This document shows positions 16,689 to 25,668 of a DNA stretch of 64,000 nt, piece after piece. A program made the position numbers and the translations under genes. Origin of the DNA: Streptomyces sp. RPA4-2 (lineage in GTDB: Bacteria > Actinomycetota > Actinomycetes > Streptomycetales > Streptomycetaceae); assembly GCF_012273515.2 (NCBI RefSeq), contig NZ_CP050975.2, forward strand, positions 62,001 to 126,000, read 5' to 3'. Positions within the stretch are counted from its first letter, which is position 1; the number at the start of each line of letters is the position of its first letter. The notes beneath the pieces are model-generated. The model made no database searches and was not told the origin of the DNA. It worked only from the letters and a program-made list of their open reading frames with translations.

Positions 16689-17321
16689 TCAGGCCGTGGC
16701 GGTCAGGGGTGCGGTGGCCTCCCAGACGAACCCGTCCGGGTCGCTGAACGGGCTGCCGGCGCCGGAGAGCACGAGCCGGTGCGATCCCGTTCCGTCGGCG
16801 GGGACACCCGCATCCTTGGCCAGAGCGCGGCGCTTGTACAGGGCCAGCTTGACGGGACCCGGCCCGGTGACGAACTCGACGTACTTGCCGCCGAAGCTCT
16901 TGCCCACGGTGAGTCCCTGCCCGACGTAGAACTGCTTGCTGGCCTTCACGTCCTCGACGCCCAGCAGGAGCACGAGCTCGTCGAAGTCCCGGGTGACCGG
17001 GCCCGTGTCCTTCTTCCCCGACGTCGCGATCTTCCAGATCGTGCCGTCCGGGGCCTGAACGACGCCGCCGTAGCCCCACAGCGACTTCGAGGCGGGCTTG
17101 AGGGCGGTGGCGCCGGCGTCGAGGGCCGCGCCGACCAGGGCGTCGACGTTGCCCGGCTGGGACACCACCAGCGACAGGGTGAACCCGCGGAAGCCGGTCG
17201 TGGGAGCTTCGCAGGCACGCAGGCGTACGTGCGACGGGTCCAGTCCGAAGGCGGTGGAGTAGAAGCGGGCGGCGGCCGTGGTGCCGGCCACCTCAAGGGT
17301 GACGGAATCGATGGACTTCAT
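16689..17321 (-). CDS. Glyoxalase/VOC-superfamily protein, two-domain
   Basis: 210 residues from ATG 17321. Two VOC modules are visible: DSVTLEVAGTTAAARFYSTA with VVQAPDGTIWKIATSG, then FDELVLLLGVEDVKASKQFY with FSDPDGFVWEAT. The second resembles resistance- or bleomycin-binding-like relatives. Metal ligands cannot be assigned securely. A longer frame upstream has no sensible start. The neighbouring divergent gene is a RibD-C type reductase. Confidence 0.78.
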   Translation of the reverse strand: MKSIDSVTLEVAGTTAAARFYSTAFGLDPSHVRLRACEAPTTGFRGFTLSLVVSQPGNVDALVGAALDAGATALKPASKSLWGYGGVVQAPDGTIWKIATSGKKDTGPVTRDFDELVLLLGVEDVKASKQFYVGQGLTVGKSFGGKYVEFVTGPGPVKLALYKRRALAKDAGVPADGTGSHRLVLSGAGSPFSDPDGFVWEATAPLTATA

Positions 17322-17484
17322 GGCTTCGACGGTAGGGGCGGCCGGGTCACCGACGCTTCTCGAAAACTGCCCGGTCCCTTGGAAAAAGTTGTGGGCCGCT
17401 GTCGATCCGGCCACGTCCCGTTCGACGTCATGGTGTGTGGCGCCTCGCCACACGGTGACGCGACAGGATCGGACGAGGAAGCAC

Positions 17485-18129
17485 GTGGATCAACTGCTGA
17501 AAGTCATGAACTTCAACGTCTCGAGTGACGGAATCGGTGCCGGTGAGCACCAGAGTCTCGAGAGTCCGTTCGGCCTTGACCATCCCGAGAGGCTGTTCGC
17601 CTGGGCCGGCGCCACGGCGAGCTGGCCCATGCGTACGGATCCCGGGGGGAGCCGGGGTCTCGACGACTATTTTACGCGGGACTTCGCACAAAACATCGGT
17701 GCCGAGATCATGGGCCGCAACAAGTTCGGGCCCCAGCGCGGGCCCTGGCAGAACCACGAGTGGCGCGGCTGGTGGGGGGAGGAGCCCCCGTTCCGCACGC
17801 CGGTGTTCGTCATGACCCACTACGAGCGCCCGTCGTTCACGCTCTCCGACACCACGTTCCACTTCGTCGACGGCGACCCGGCCACGGTTCTCGAAGCGGC
17901 GCGGGAAGCGGCACAGGGCAAGGACGTCCGGCTCGGCGGCGGGGTCACCGCCATCCGGCAGTTCCTTGCTGCCGACCTCGTCGACACCATGCATGTGGCG
18001 GTCTCGCCGGTGAAGCTCGGGTCCGGACTCCGGCTCTGGGAGTCCCCCGACGAGCTGCTCGACCGGTTCCACCTGGAGGTCGTGCCCAGCCCGAGCGGCG
18101 TGACGCACCACCTGTTCTGGCGAAGGTGA
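17485..18129 (+). CDS. Dihydrofolate reductase-like (RibD C-terminal) protein
   Basis: 214 residues from GTG 17485 with GAGGAAGC upstream. It starts VDQLLKVMNFNVSSDGIGAG, continues with IGAEIMGRNKFGP, FVMTHYERPSF, ATVLEAAREAAQGKDVRLGG and DTMHVAVSPVKLGSG, the pattern of the RibD C-terminal/DHFR-like NADPH-binding fold. Members reduce pteridines, pyrimidines or unknown substrates; most Streptomyces copies are uncharacterised. Cytoplasmic. Divergent from the VOC protein. Confidence 0.8.
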   Translation: MDQLLKVMNFNVSSDGIGAGEHQSLESPFGLDHPERLFAWAGATASWPMRTDPGGSRGLDDYFTRDFAQNIGAEIMGRNKFGPQRGPWQNHEWRGWWGEEPPFRTPVFVMTHYERPSFTLSDTTFHFVDGDPATVLEAAREAAQGKDVRLGGGVTAIRQFLAADLVDTMHVAVSPVKLGSGLRLWESPDELLDRFHLEVVPSPSGVTHHLFWRR

Positions 18130-18336
18130 CGCGAGGGCCCGCTCGAGGTCGGGCCGCGACGGCGCGGGCTGTGCGGGAGCGCAGCCACGCACCGGCTCGG
18201 CGTCGGCCTCCCCTTCCGGGGTGATCGCGTCAAGGTCCTGCCGGGACACCCTGGCCGCGCTGCGCTCGGGTCGCTCGCTCGCCACGCCCGAAGGCCGGTC
18301 GGCCGACCGGGGGCGCCAGCGAGGCGTCCCCGGGGG

Positions 18337-19206
18337 TTATTCCTCGGGGCGAATCCAGGTTCGGGCGAGTTCCGCGACCCAGGTGGCCGCCGCGCCGGGA
18401 TCGGGCGGGGGTGCGCCGACGACGACGAGTTCGGTGACGCCCGCCGCACCGAGTGCGGGGAGGTGCTCCGGGGTGCCGTCGCTCAGCGCGACGGCGACCG
18501 TGAGCTCGTCAAGAGCGCGACCGTGGCGGGCGCACTCGTCGGCGAGAACGGTGACACGCGCCGGGACGTCGGCCGCCGGGACGTTGAAGCCGTACCAGCC
18601 ATCGGCGAGCGTGACCGCGCGGCGCAGGGCAGCGTCGCTGTTGCCGCCGGCCACGACCGGGAGCCGGCCGCCGCGCAGCGGCTTCGGGTTGACCCGGATC
18701 CCGTCGAAGCGGGTGAACTCCCCCGTGAAGGAGGCCGGGTCGTCGGCCCAGAGGATACGCATCGCGGCGAGGTACTCCTCGGTGCGCCGCCCGCGCCTGG
18801 CGAAGGGGACTCCGAGCGCCGCGAATTCCTCGGCCGACCAGCCGACTCCGACCCCGAGGGTGAACCGCCCGGCGGAGAGGACGTCGAGCGTGGCAGCCTG
18901 TTTGGCGACCAGGACCGGATGGTGCTCAGGCAGCAGGAGGACGCCGGTGGCGAGCTCGATCCGGCTGGTGACCGCCGCCGCGAAGGTCAGGGCGAGCAGC
19001 GGGTCCAGCCAGTCCGCGTCCGCGGGCACGGCGATCCGGCCGTCCGCGGAATAGGGGTAGCGGGAGGCGGGTGTGTCCACGAGCACCACGTGTTCGCCGC
19101 ACCAGAGCCTCGCGAAGCCGTGCGTCTCCGCGGCCGTGGCCACCGAACGGATCACCTCGGGACGGGCACCGTCACCGATACCGAGCGCGTGCAACCCCAC
19201 TCGCAT
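18337..19206 (-). CDS. LLM-class F420-dependent oxidoreductase
   Basis: 289 residues from ATG 19206, which has GGAGGTGGAGA directly upstream. The bacterial luciferase-like barrel is evident: FARLWCGEHVVLVD, LLALTFAAAVTSRIELATGV, LLPEHHPVLVAKQAATLDVL, GRFTLGVGVGWSAEEF and LPVVAGGNSDAALRRAV. Members of this TIGR03619-like group use the deazaflavin F420, abundant in actinomycetes, rather than FMN. The substrate is not known. Cytoplasmic, monocistronic. Confidence 0.85.
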   Translation of the reverse strand: MRVGLHALGIGDGARPEVIRSVATAAETHGFARLWCGEHVVLVDTPASRYPYSADGRIAVPADADWLDPLLALTFAAAVTSRIELATGVLLLPEHHPVLVAKQAATLDVLSAGRFTLGVGVGWSAEEFAALGVPFARRGRRTEEYLAAMRILWADDPASFTGEFTRFDGIRVNPKPLRGGRLPVVAGGNSDAALRRAVTLADGWYGFNVPAADVPARVTVLADECARHGRALDELTVAVALSDGTPEHLPALGAAGVTELVVVGAPPPDPGAAATWVAELARTWIRPEE

Positions 19207-19318
19207 TCTCCACCTCCGGTTCCCCACCTCCGGCCGTCACCTCAAGCGTGAAGCACACGGGCCCCGGGCCCCTACTGTGCGCGGCTGTTCGTGGCGAGCG
19301 GCGCGGGGGGCAGGCGGT

Positions 19319-19408
19319 CGTTTCCCCGCGCGTGCGGGGATGGTCCCTGGCCGGTGGCCCACGCGCAGTCGCCGTACGGCTGCTCCCGCGGGGCGGGGGC
19401 GGCTCCGC
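19319..19408 (+). CRISPR. Relic of a type I-E CRISPR array, one repeat and one spacer
   Basis: Positions 19319-19347 form a 29-base unit with the hairpin core CCCCGCGCGTGCGGGG followed by ATGGTCCC, which is the type I-E repeat of actinomycetes. A 32-base spacer follows (19348-19379), and at exactly the expected place a degenerate 29-base unit starts CTGCTCCCGCG and keeps GCGGGG and a final TCC. That fits a terminal degenerate repeat. No cas gene is in the window. A 25-base direct repeat containing GGGGCGGCTCCGCG lies directly downstream (19404-19450). Confidence 0.55.
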
Positions 19409-19588
19409 GATGTTCGCGAGCGCGGGGCGGCTCCGCGGTGTTCGCGAGGTCGACGTTGCCGTCCCTCCGCTCCCCGTACACGCGGCTGCCGCGACCGCGC
19501 CCAAAATCCTCCCGCGACATCCGTGGTCAAGGCCTCTCGGTGGGAAAACTCAACACGTGAACGACGTCCAGTCCAGCGGGGAGTATCT

Positions 19589-19966
19589 GTGACCCGACCC
19601 GAAATCGCCCGCGCCCTCGGCGCCACCGTCCTCGCATCCGTCGGGACCGCCACCGCCTTCCATCACCTGTGGTGGCAGACCGGCGTGTTCTGGGCTCTCG
19701 CGCTCTTCCTGGCCCAGGGCACGGTCCGGGAACGCCGCGCACGCCACGACCGGCAGCGCCGGGCCCGCGTCGCGGCGGAACGTACCGAGCTGGCCGCCCG
19801 CGGCCCCGCACCGCTCCCGGTCCCCTGCTGCCCGATCTGGAAGTCCTCCCAAGGCGCCGTACACGGCGCCGACTGCACCCGGCCCCCACCCGCACGCACC
19901 ACACTCCACGACGCGGAGCAGCGCATCCTCGACCAACTCGACGACGACACCCGGGACACCGCGTGA
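19589..19966 (+). CDS. Small membrane-associated protein
   Basis: 125 residues from GTG 19589 with GGGGAG upstream. One membrane hairpin near the N-terminus (ATAFHHLWWQTGVFWALALF) is followed by a very basic segment (RERRARHDRQRRARVAAER) and a C-terminal part with CCPIWKSSQGAVHGADC, three cysteines. Function unknown. A second short frame begins at GTG 19963, overlapping this stop (GTGA), and encodes a 58-residue Pro-rich peptide that overlaps the next gene; it is not listed as a gene. Confidence 0.5.
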   Translation: MTRPEIARALGATVLASVGTATAFHHLWWQTGVFWALALFLAQGTVRERRARHDRQRRARVAAERTELAARGPAPLPVPCCPIWKSSQGAVHGADCTRPPPARTTLHDAEQRILDQLDDDTRDTA

Positions 19967-20068
19967 GCGGCCCGTCGCCCACGCCCGAAGGCGAACACAC
20001 CGCCGTCGCGGCGAGCCCGGCGCAGGATCCGGCGGCCGAGCCGCCGGTACCGTCGGCGCAGGCAGGCG

Positions 20069-20299
20069 TCACCGACGCCACAAGCCGGATATCAGCCTGG
20101 CCAGGAACACCCCCGCGCCGGCTCCCTTGCCGCAGATGATCAGGACACGCCGCGCATCGCCGTGCACCGCGTCGAGGACCAGGGCGGGGCCGGCGACCAG
20201 AGCGAACGCGGCCCCGGCGAGGATCACGGCCGAAACAGCGACGTACATCGACTCGACGGTGCTCTCATCCTTCTGCGCCTGCGATCGGGATGCCCCCAT
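20069..20299 (-). CDS. Small membrane protein
   Basis: 76 residues from ATG 20299. A single long hydrophobic stretch (MYVAVSAVILAGAAFALVAG) is followed by a loop and a weaker second one (IICGKGAGAGVFLARLISG). No family recognised. A CCCCC-ATT-GGGGG/ATTTTCCCCC repeat surrounds the start, so the ribosome site is not obvious and translation may be leaderless or regulated. Confidence 0.45.
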   Translation of the reverse strand: MGASRSQAQKDESTVESMYVAVSAVILAGAAFALVAGPALVLDAVHGDARRVLIICGKGAGAGVFLARLISGLWRR

Positions 20300-20476
20300 T
20301 GGGGGATTTTCCCCCGTGCGGCTCAGCCTCAATCTGCCTACGCATACGCCGGCGCCGTAGAGACGAACGATGTCCGCGCCTGCGCCGCGCAGGCGTGGCG
20401 GCTCGTCGAGGCAGACCAGGACCTACCGGGTCCGCTCGGCCGGGGTGCGGGGTCACCGGCTGTACTGCTAAATGCC

Positions 20477-21784
20477 TTAACCCGTGGTGCGGTAGGCAAG
20501 GGCCGTGTCGCTGCCGCTGTCCGGGGCGATGCCCACGTAGCCGTTCACGGCGACCGGGGCGATGCCCGGTGATGTCTCGATGTCGAGTCCGGTCCGGGAG
20601 TCGAGGACGACAGGACCGGCTCCCTCGGTGCCGGTGACCTTCCCGTAGACCGCGCCGTTGAACACCGCGGTGACCGAGGGAGCCACCCGGTCGGTGGCCT
20701 TGTCGGGGAGTTGCCAGACGAGGTCCGCGCTGGTGGCGTCGAGGGCGAACGCGTACGCGGGGGAACCGCCGCCCGTACAGACGATCACGGCTTTGCCGTC
20801 GTAGGTGCAGCCCATATCGGCGAAGGAGCCGTCGATCGTGCTCCTCACCTTGCCGGTGCGTGCGTCGAGAAGCTGCACGAACCTGTCGCCGATCCCCCAC
20901 CCCCCGGTGAACTGGACGAGGTGGGGGCCGGCCTCTCGGGCGGACGCGGCCCCGGAGGACTTGCGGCTGGTCCACAGCGGCCTGCCGGTGCTGATATCGA
21001 AGGCCGTCAAGTGCCTCTCCGTATAAGGGTCGGGGACGTTCGGCCCGACGACCGCGCCACCCGTGACGGCCCAGGGGGCGAGTTCCTTCTGCCAGAGGGT
21101 CTTGTGGGTGGAGAGGTTCACGGCATAAGTCATCTCGTTGTCGTCGTTGGAGGCTCTGACGACCGCGATGCCGTTCTCCACGCCGGCGACTTCGGCGCTC
21201 AGGGTCAGATACCTGTCGCGGGACCAGGCGGGGAGCACGATCTCGGTCCGCCATGCCGGACGTGAGGTCGCGGCCTCGACGCCGATGATCTCCAGGCCGT
21301 AGTCGGCCGGCGTGGTACCGGATCCCGGGATCTTGACCAGGAAGAGCGCGATGACTTCTGCGTCGGCTCCCGTTCCGCTGACGGCCGGTGGCCGAGGCGC
21401 CCTGCGCAGCACGTCGGTGACCTTGAACGCCGCTTCCCGTTCGGGGGTGACACGAGCGAGGACGGCGCCGGTGCCGGTGTCGACGGCCTGGAGGCTCTCC
21501 GGGGACCAGACGTAGGCCGTGGTCCCGTGCAGGGTGACCTGTCTGCCTCCCTCGGCTTCGTCGGGCAGGGGGACCGCGCTGGTCAGGTCGAAGAGGTGGG
21601 GCGAGGGGTAACTCGTCCTGGGCGTGGCCGAGGACGGATTTTTGTCGGCGGAGGAGCCGTCGGGGCGGCTGGAGCGCGGCCGTTCGGAACTCTCGTCCCC
21701 GTCATCGCCGCAGCCGGCCACCAGCAGCAGGGCCCCCAGCGCGCAGGCCCCGGCAGCCGCTTTGACGGTGTGTCCGAACCACAT
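20477..21784 (-). CDS. Lipoprotein with PQQ-like beta-propeller
   Basis: 435 residues from ATG 21784. The N-terminus has a lipobox, ALLLVAGC, so the protein is lipid-anchored on the outside of the membrane at Cys25. A Ser/Asp-rich linker follows to about residue 60. The rest shows repeated blades with the typical run AVDTGTGAVLARV, AFDISTGRPLWTS, LLDARTGKVRSTI, ALDATSADLVWQL and VLDSRTGLDIETS, a PQQ/WD-like propeller. Such lipoproteins in Streptomyces are of unknown substrate; no quinoprotein dehydrogenase motifs were noted. Single gene. Confidence 0.8.
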   Translation of the reverse strand: MWFGHTVKAAAGACALGALLLVAGCGDDGDESSERPRSSRPDGSSADKNPSSATPRTSYPSPHLFDLTSAVPLPDEAEGGRQVTLHGTTAYVWSPESLQAVDTGTGAVLARVTPEREAAFKVTDVLRRAPRPPAVSGTGADAEVIALFLVKIPGSGTTPADYGLEIIGVEAATSRPAWRTEIVLPAWSRDRYLTLSAEVAGVENGIAVVRASNDDNEMTYAVNLSTHKTLWQKELAPWAVTGGAVVGPNVPDPYTERHLTAFDISTGRPLWTSRKSSGAASAREAGPHLVQFTGGWGIGDRFVQLLDARTGKVRSTIDGSFADMGCTYDGKAVIVCTGGGSPAYAFALDATSADLVWQLPDKATDRVAPSVTAVFNGAVYGKVTGTEGAGPVVLDSRTGLDIETSPGIAPVAVNGYVGIAPDSGSDTALAYRTTG

Positions 21785-22090
21785 CGGAACCCCCTGACGG
21801 TGCGCCTGCGGGAACGGCGCCGCACCGGCCGTGCTCAGCGTAGCGCCGGATGTCCGGGCATGGACAGATCAAGCACCTGTCGCGATCCGGGATCCGTTGC
21901 GAGCACCGGGAGTTGTCGCGGAACGGAAGCGGTGGAAGTGAGGGTGGGGGTTAGGGGTGGGGTAGTGGTAGACGGGTCGGACGAGTGTGACTTGCCGCCC
22001 CCGGTCCGTCGGAGCCGGTCCTGTCTTTCCCGTAGGCTGCCCCGGGCATCCGTACACCAGTTCACCAGGTCGGCCGAAGAGGACTGGAAC
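21785..22090. other. Divergent promoter region
   Basis: No gene supported between the lipoprotein and the small membrane protein. A run of GGTGGGGGTTAGGGGTGGGG lies near 21942-21964; no operator is assigned. Confidence 0.35.
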
Positions 22091-22582
22091 GTGTTCATAC
22101 TGCTGGCCATCGCGGCTGTGCTCGCCGCCCCGTTATGGGGCATCGCCGTGGTCGTCAAACTGCTGTCCGTCGCCCTGCCCGGCCGGCGCACCGACTGGGG
22201 CGTGCAACTGCTGCGCTGGAGTGCCGGCATGACAGCGGCGGCCGCCGTCATGCTTCTGGCCATGGCGCTCGGCGCCGTCGAACTGTCCGACAACGAGTCC
22301 CGCTCGGGGGCGGACTCCTCGCCGGCGCCCGCCTGCCGCGACGCCGCACCCCACCTGGTGGACCGCCTCGCCGGCCACCGCGCCTCGTACCTCCCGCCGG
22401 CTTTCGACTGCGTCCTGGACGACGGGACGACATACCCCGGTTCCGAAAGCTACGTGTGGCTCAATGGCCTCGTCCTCACCTGCGCGGCCGCCTCCGTACT
22501 GCTGGCCGTGGGGGCCAGGTGCACCACCGGCCGGCAGACGGCGCGGCGCACGCACGTGCCGGCCCCCGAGGCACTGGGGTGA
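22091..22582 (+). CDS. Small membrane protein
   Basis: 163 residues from GTG 22091 with GAAGAGGA upstream. Three membrane segments: FILLAIAAVLAAPLWGIAVV at the start, MTAAAAVMLLAMALGAVEL near residue 50, and LVLTCAAASVLLAVGA near 135. Between the last two is an extracytoplasmic loop with two cysteines (APACRDA, FDCVLDD). Family unknown. Confidence 0.6.
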   Translation: MFILLAIAAVLAAPLWGIAVVVKLLSVALPGRRTDWGVQLLRWSAGMTAAAAVMLLAMALGAVELSDNESRSGADSSPAPACRDAAPHLVDRLAGHRASYLPPAFDCVLDDGTTYPGSESYVWLNGLVLTCAAASVLLAVGARCTTGRQTARRTHVPAPEALG

Positions 22583-22843
22583 CTCGAACGACAGGCCCGA
22601 GCCGCGAGCGGTGATCTCGCTGAGCTCACCGGCTGTCTCGACGCCGCGCCGCTGGTGGCCCGGCGGGCCGTCCTGCGCAAGGTGCCGGGCCGTGGCGTAC
22701 GCAACGCGTGGGAGGACCGCTTCACGCACGTGCGGCCGACGGCCGGCGCATGACTCCGTCCGGCCGGTCCGGCCACGGAGCGCCGGCGGCACGGCGCCCG
22801 CGTCGCGTCGCCCGGCCGGCCGGCTGCGGCTGAGGTGACTGCC

Positions 22844-23410
22844 TCACCAGGTGTGGGCGACATCTACCACCAGACGGTTGGAGAGCTGGGACACCTGGAA
22901 CGGCAGCCGGGCCCGCACGCCGAGGCCCACTTGCGTGACCCCTTCGAAGCTGGCCCCGAACTTCGCCTCGCGGAAGGTGCGGTAGCCGGTCAGGTCGACG
23001 CCCGGGAGCGCCTGGCCGCCCCGGCCCGGGTAGGTCGCCGCGTGAGTCTCCGGGTCGTAGGCGGGGGCGGACACCCTGATCTCGATGATCGCTCCGCCGG
23101 AGATCGGAATGCGGATGCCGGACGGGTCCTGATAGAACGCGTCGACGTAGTGCACGGTGTACCCGATCGGTTCGGTGCCCGCCGTGGGTACGTCGAAGAC
23201 CATGCGGTCGTAGCAGTCGTGCTCGCCGGTCCTGATGTCGGTCAGCGATCCGGCGTCGGTGTCCGCCGCGGTCTTCGGAAGGCTGCCCCAGCCGGCCGGG
23301 CACGCGACAGCGGTCGTGGCCGCGCCCGCCGTCGCGGGCGCGGCTACTCCCACGCCCACACCGGCCATCGTCAGGGCGGCCAGCACCGCCCCGTATCGTC
23401 TTGTGCGCAT
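22844..23410 (-). CDS. Secreted AMIN-like domain protein
   Basis: 188 residues from ATG 23410. The N-terminus MRTRRYGAVLAALTMAGVGV with ATAGAAT is a Sec signal. The mature domain (TDIRTGEHDCYDRMVFDVPT, GYTVHYVDAFYQD, LPGVDLTGYRTFREAKFGAS, LGVRARLPFQVSQLSNRLVV) has the recurring pattern of actinobacterial AMIN-like domain proteins, which are exported and may bind cell-wall polymer; binding is inferred from the family name only. Cys pairs at PAG and HDC. Single gene. Confidence 0.78.
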   Translation of the reverse strand: MRTRRYGAVLAALTMAGVGVGVAAPATAGAATTAVACPAGWGSLPKTAADTDAGSLTDIRTGEHDCYDRMVFDVPTAGTEPIGYTVHYVDAFYQDPSGIRIPISGGAIIEIRVSAPAYDPETHAATYPGRGGQALPGVDLTGYRTFREAKFGASFEGVTQVGLGVRARLPFQVSQLSNRLVVDVAHTW

Positions 23411-23805
23411 CGTTCCCCCTTGCGCCACGGTTCTCGGTTTCCTGCCATGTACGACATGCCGGTCACGGGATTGGTTGTACGGGCCGCCCCGAAAGTGGTG
23501 ATCCATCAACTCACCGGCCTCTCCGGCGCGGACGGGTACGGGGGCCGGCCGGCACCTGGTACGCACGAGGCGGCTCCTTCGCGGCGGCCCCGACGGGCGA
23601 CCGGTCGGCGTGGCGGTGGCTTCCGGCCCCGGCCGCAGCCCGCCCGCATCCGGCGCGGGAGCCGGCCGGCAGGAGTGGGGACGCGGCACTCCCAACACGT
23701 GTGCGTGAAGCGGGGGTCGGCAGTGCGAGTGGCCACCTGGCGGACCGGGTTGCGCCGCCCGGCGCGACCTCGTATGAGTTCTCCGGAACCTGCTGAGGTG
23801 GGGAT
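23411..23805. other. Intergenic stretch, nothing supported
   Basis: No gene can be supported on either strand between the AMIN-like gene and the SDR gene. Confidence 0.35.
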
Positions 23806-24591
23806 TCAGAGCAGCGAGGCGGTAAGTGCGGCAAGGCGCTTGCGGTAGTCCGGGTCGTAGGCCTCGGCCGCTGCCTGCGCCTCCTTCTCGCCGTCGTAGT
23901 ACCGCCCGGTGACGCCGGCCAGTTCGGGAGCGTCGACCAGGCGCCGGGTGGCCGCCACTCCCTGCTCCAGGGAGTCGACGACGTCCATGCCGGACGCGCG
24001 GGACATGGTCGTCGGCATGTAGGACGCGGGGTGGAGGCTGTTGACGGTGACGCCGCTGCCGGCCAACTTCTCGGCGAGGTCCAGGCCGTGGCTGATGAGC
24101 GCCAGCTTGGAGCGGCAGTAGGCGGCGATATCGGTGTAGGCGCGGGTGAGTTGCGGGTCGTCGAAGTCGATCGGCTGCTGCCCGACCGAGGCCACGTTGA
24201 CGACCCGGGAGGGCTTCGCCCGGCGCAGCAGCGGGAGCAGTTCCCGGGTCAGGAGGACGGGTGCCAGGTAGTTCACGGCCAGGCGCAGTTCGTGTCCGTC
24301 CGGGGAGGTCAGCCGGCTGGTGCCCGTGGCGTGGAAGCCGACTCCGGCGTTGTTGACGAGCACGTCGAGCCGGTCGTGCGTGGCGGCGACGTCGGCGGCG
24401 AGCCGCCGGACCTCGGTGAGCGAGGACAGGTCGGCCCGGTAGGTCTCGGCGCCTGTGGCCGCGGCGACCTCGGACAGACGGCCCTGGTCGCGGCCGTGCA
24501 GCAGCAGGGTGTGCCGGCCGTCGGCGGCCAGGTCCTCGGCGAGGGCGCGGCCGAGCCCGTCGGAGGCTCCGGTGATGAGGATCGTTGCCAT
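23806..24591 (-). CDS. Short-chain dehydrogenase/reductase
   Basis: 261 residues from ATG 24591, eight bases after AAAGG; a GTG three codons earlier lies inside that spacer. Rossmann start ILITGASDGLGRALAEDLA binds NAD(P), DRLDVLVNNAGVG carries the family Asn-Asn-Ala-Gly, VNVASVG the active-site Ser, and YCRSKLAL the Tyr-x-x-x-Lys. It is a complete classical-type SDR of unknown substrate. The divergent-side neighbours, a DJ-1/PfpI protein and a LysR regulator, suggest a small aldehyde or oxidative-stress set. Confidence 0.88.
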   Translation of the reverse strand: MATILITGASDGLGRALAEDLAADGRHTLLLHGRDQGRLSEVAAATGAETYRADLSSLTEVRRLAADVAATHDRLDVLVNNAGVGFHATGTSRLTSPDGHELRLAVNYLAPVLLTRELLPLLRRAKPSRVVNVASVGQQPIDFDDPQLTRAYTDIAAYCRSKLALISHGLDLAEKLAGSGVTVNSLHPASYMPTTMSRASGMDVVDSLEQGVAATRRLVDAPELAGVTGRYYDGEKEAQAAAEAYDPDYRKRLAALTASLL

Positions 24592-24830
24592 GTCGTACAC
24601 CTTTCGGGTCGGGCGGCACCGTGGGTGCCGCCCGACAGCGGTTTCGGGAAGGGATGAGGGCCCCGGGGGCGGCCGGGCTCAGAACCGGCGGACCGGTTCC
24701 GCCCCGGGGCTGCCCGCGGTGCCCGGTGGCCGGCAGGCGGCGGAGTCACGGTGGGATCCGGTCACCCCGGAGCGGGCGAACGCCGCGACCAGAGCGAACG
24801 CTCCACCGGCCAGGGGCCCGGACGTGCCGG

Positions 24831-25526
24831 TCAGCCGAGGGTCTTCAGCAGTGCGGCGGCAAGCGGCGCGGAGGAGGCGGGGTTCTGCCCGGTGTGCAGG
24901 GTGCGGTCGACGACGACGTGCGGCGCCCACGGTTCGCCCGCCGAGTAGATGCCGCCGAGGGCGACCAGCCGCTCCTCCAGCAGCCACGGCAGCCGGTCGG
25001 CCAGCCCGGTCTGCCGCTCCTCCGCCGCGCTGAAGCCGGTGAGCCGGTAGCCGGCGAACGGCGAGAGGCCGTCCGCGTCCTCCGTGGCGAGCAGCGCAGC
25101 CACTCCGTGGCACACCACGCCCAGCGGCGTACCGGCCGTATGAACGGCGCGCAGCAGCCGGGCGGAGTCGGCGTCCTGGGACAGATCCTGCAGGGGCCCG
25201 TGGCCTCCGACGTAGAAAACGGCGGCGTACCGGCCGGGGTCGACGTCCGCCAGGGTCAGCGGAGCACGGAGTTCGGCGGCGGCCTCCACGGCGGCCGCTA
25301 TCGCGGCGGCGCCGGCCGGCCCTCCGTTCACCTCGGGGGCGAGGCTGACGGGGTCGACCGTGGGGACGACGCCGCCCGGGGTGGCGACGGCCACCCGGTG
25401 GCCGGCCTCGGTGAAGGCCCGGTACGGGGCGGTGAACTCCTCGCCCCAGAAGCCCGTGGGGTGCTTGGTGCCGTCGGTCAGCGTCAGGTGGTCGGTGCCG
25501 GTCAGCACGAGAAGGATCTCTGACAT
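24831..25526 (-). CDS. DJ-1/PfpI-family type 1 glutamine amidotransferase-like protein
   Basis: 231 residues from ATG 25526. ILLVLTGTDHLTLTDGTKHP, GFWGEEFTAPYRAFTEAGHR, VAVATPGG, YAAVFYVGGHGPLQDL and the nucleophile elbow LGVVCHGVAALL give the fold and the Cys-His pair of the Hsp31-like glyoxalase III/deglycase group; the acidic E in WGEEF would complete the triad. Members detoxify methylglyoxal or repair glycated material. Divergent from the LysR gene at 25654, which probably controls it. A short decayed coding piece resembling a membrane-protein tail lies downstream (24680-24830). Confidence 0.85.
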   Translation of the reverse strand: MSEILLVLTGTDHLTLTDGTKHPTGFWGEEFTAPYRAFTEAGHRVAVATPGGVVPTVDPVSLAPEVNGGPAGAAAIAAAVEAAAELRAPLTLADVDPGRYAAVFYVGGHGPLQDLSQDADSARLLRAVHTAGTPLGVVCHGVAALLATEDADGLSPFAGYRLTGFSAAEERQTGLADRLPWLLEERLVALGGIYSAGEPWAPHVVVDRTLHTGQNPASSAPLAAALLKTLG

Positions 25527-25623
25527 GTGCGTGTACTCCCTGATCGGCCCCTGGTGTTCCGGGGGGCGCGGGGTCGTGTCCGCCGGCGTACCGCGGCGGA
25601 ACGTTGACGACCCTAGATCTCCT

Positions 25624-25668
25624 GTTCATCAGGAAACCAATAGAATCTCTCGAATGGTTCATCAGAAA
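25624..25668. promoter_or_regulatory. Direct repeats between DJ-1/PfpI and LysR genes
   Basis: GTTCATCAGGAA (from 25624) and GTTCATCAGAAA (from 25657) are 33 bases apart in the divergent region; the second overlaps the first codons of the LysR gene. They are candidate LysR-protein contacts. Confidence 0.35.

Noticed and set aside
19237..19653. Minus frames over the CRISPR relic encoding SPHARGND and IPARAGK
   Set aside because: These are typical false translations of type I-E CRISPR repeats.
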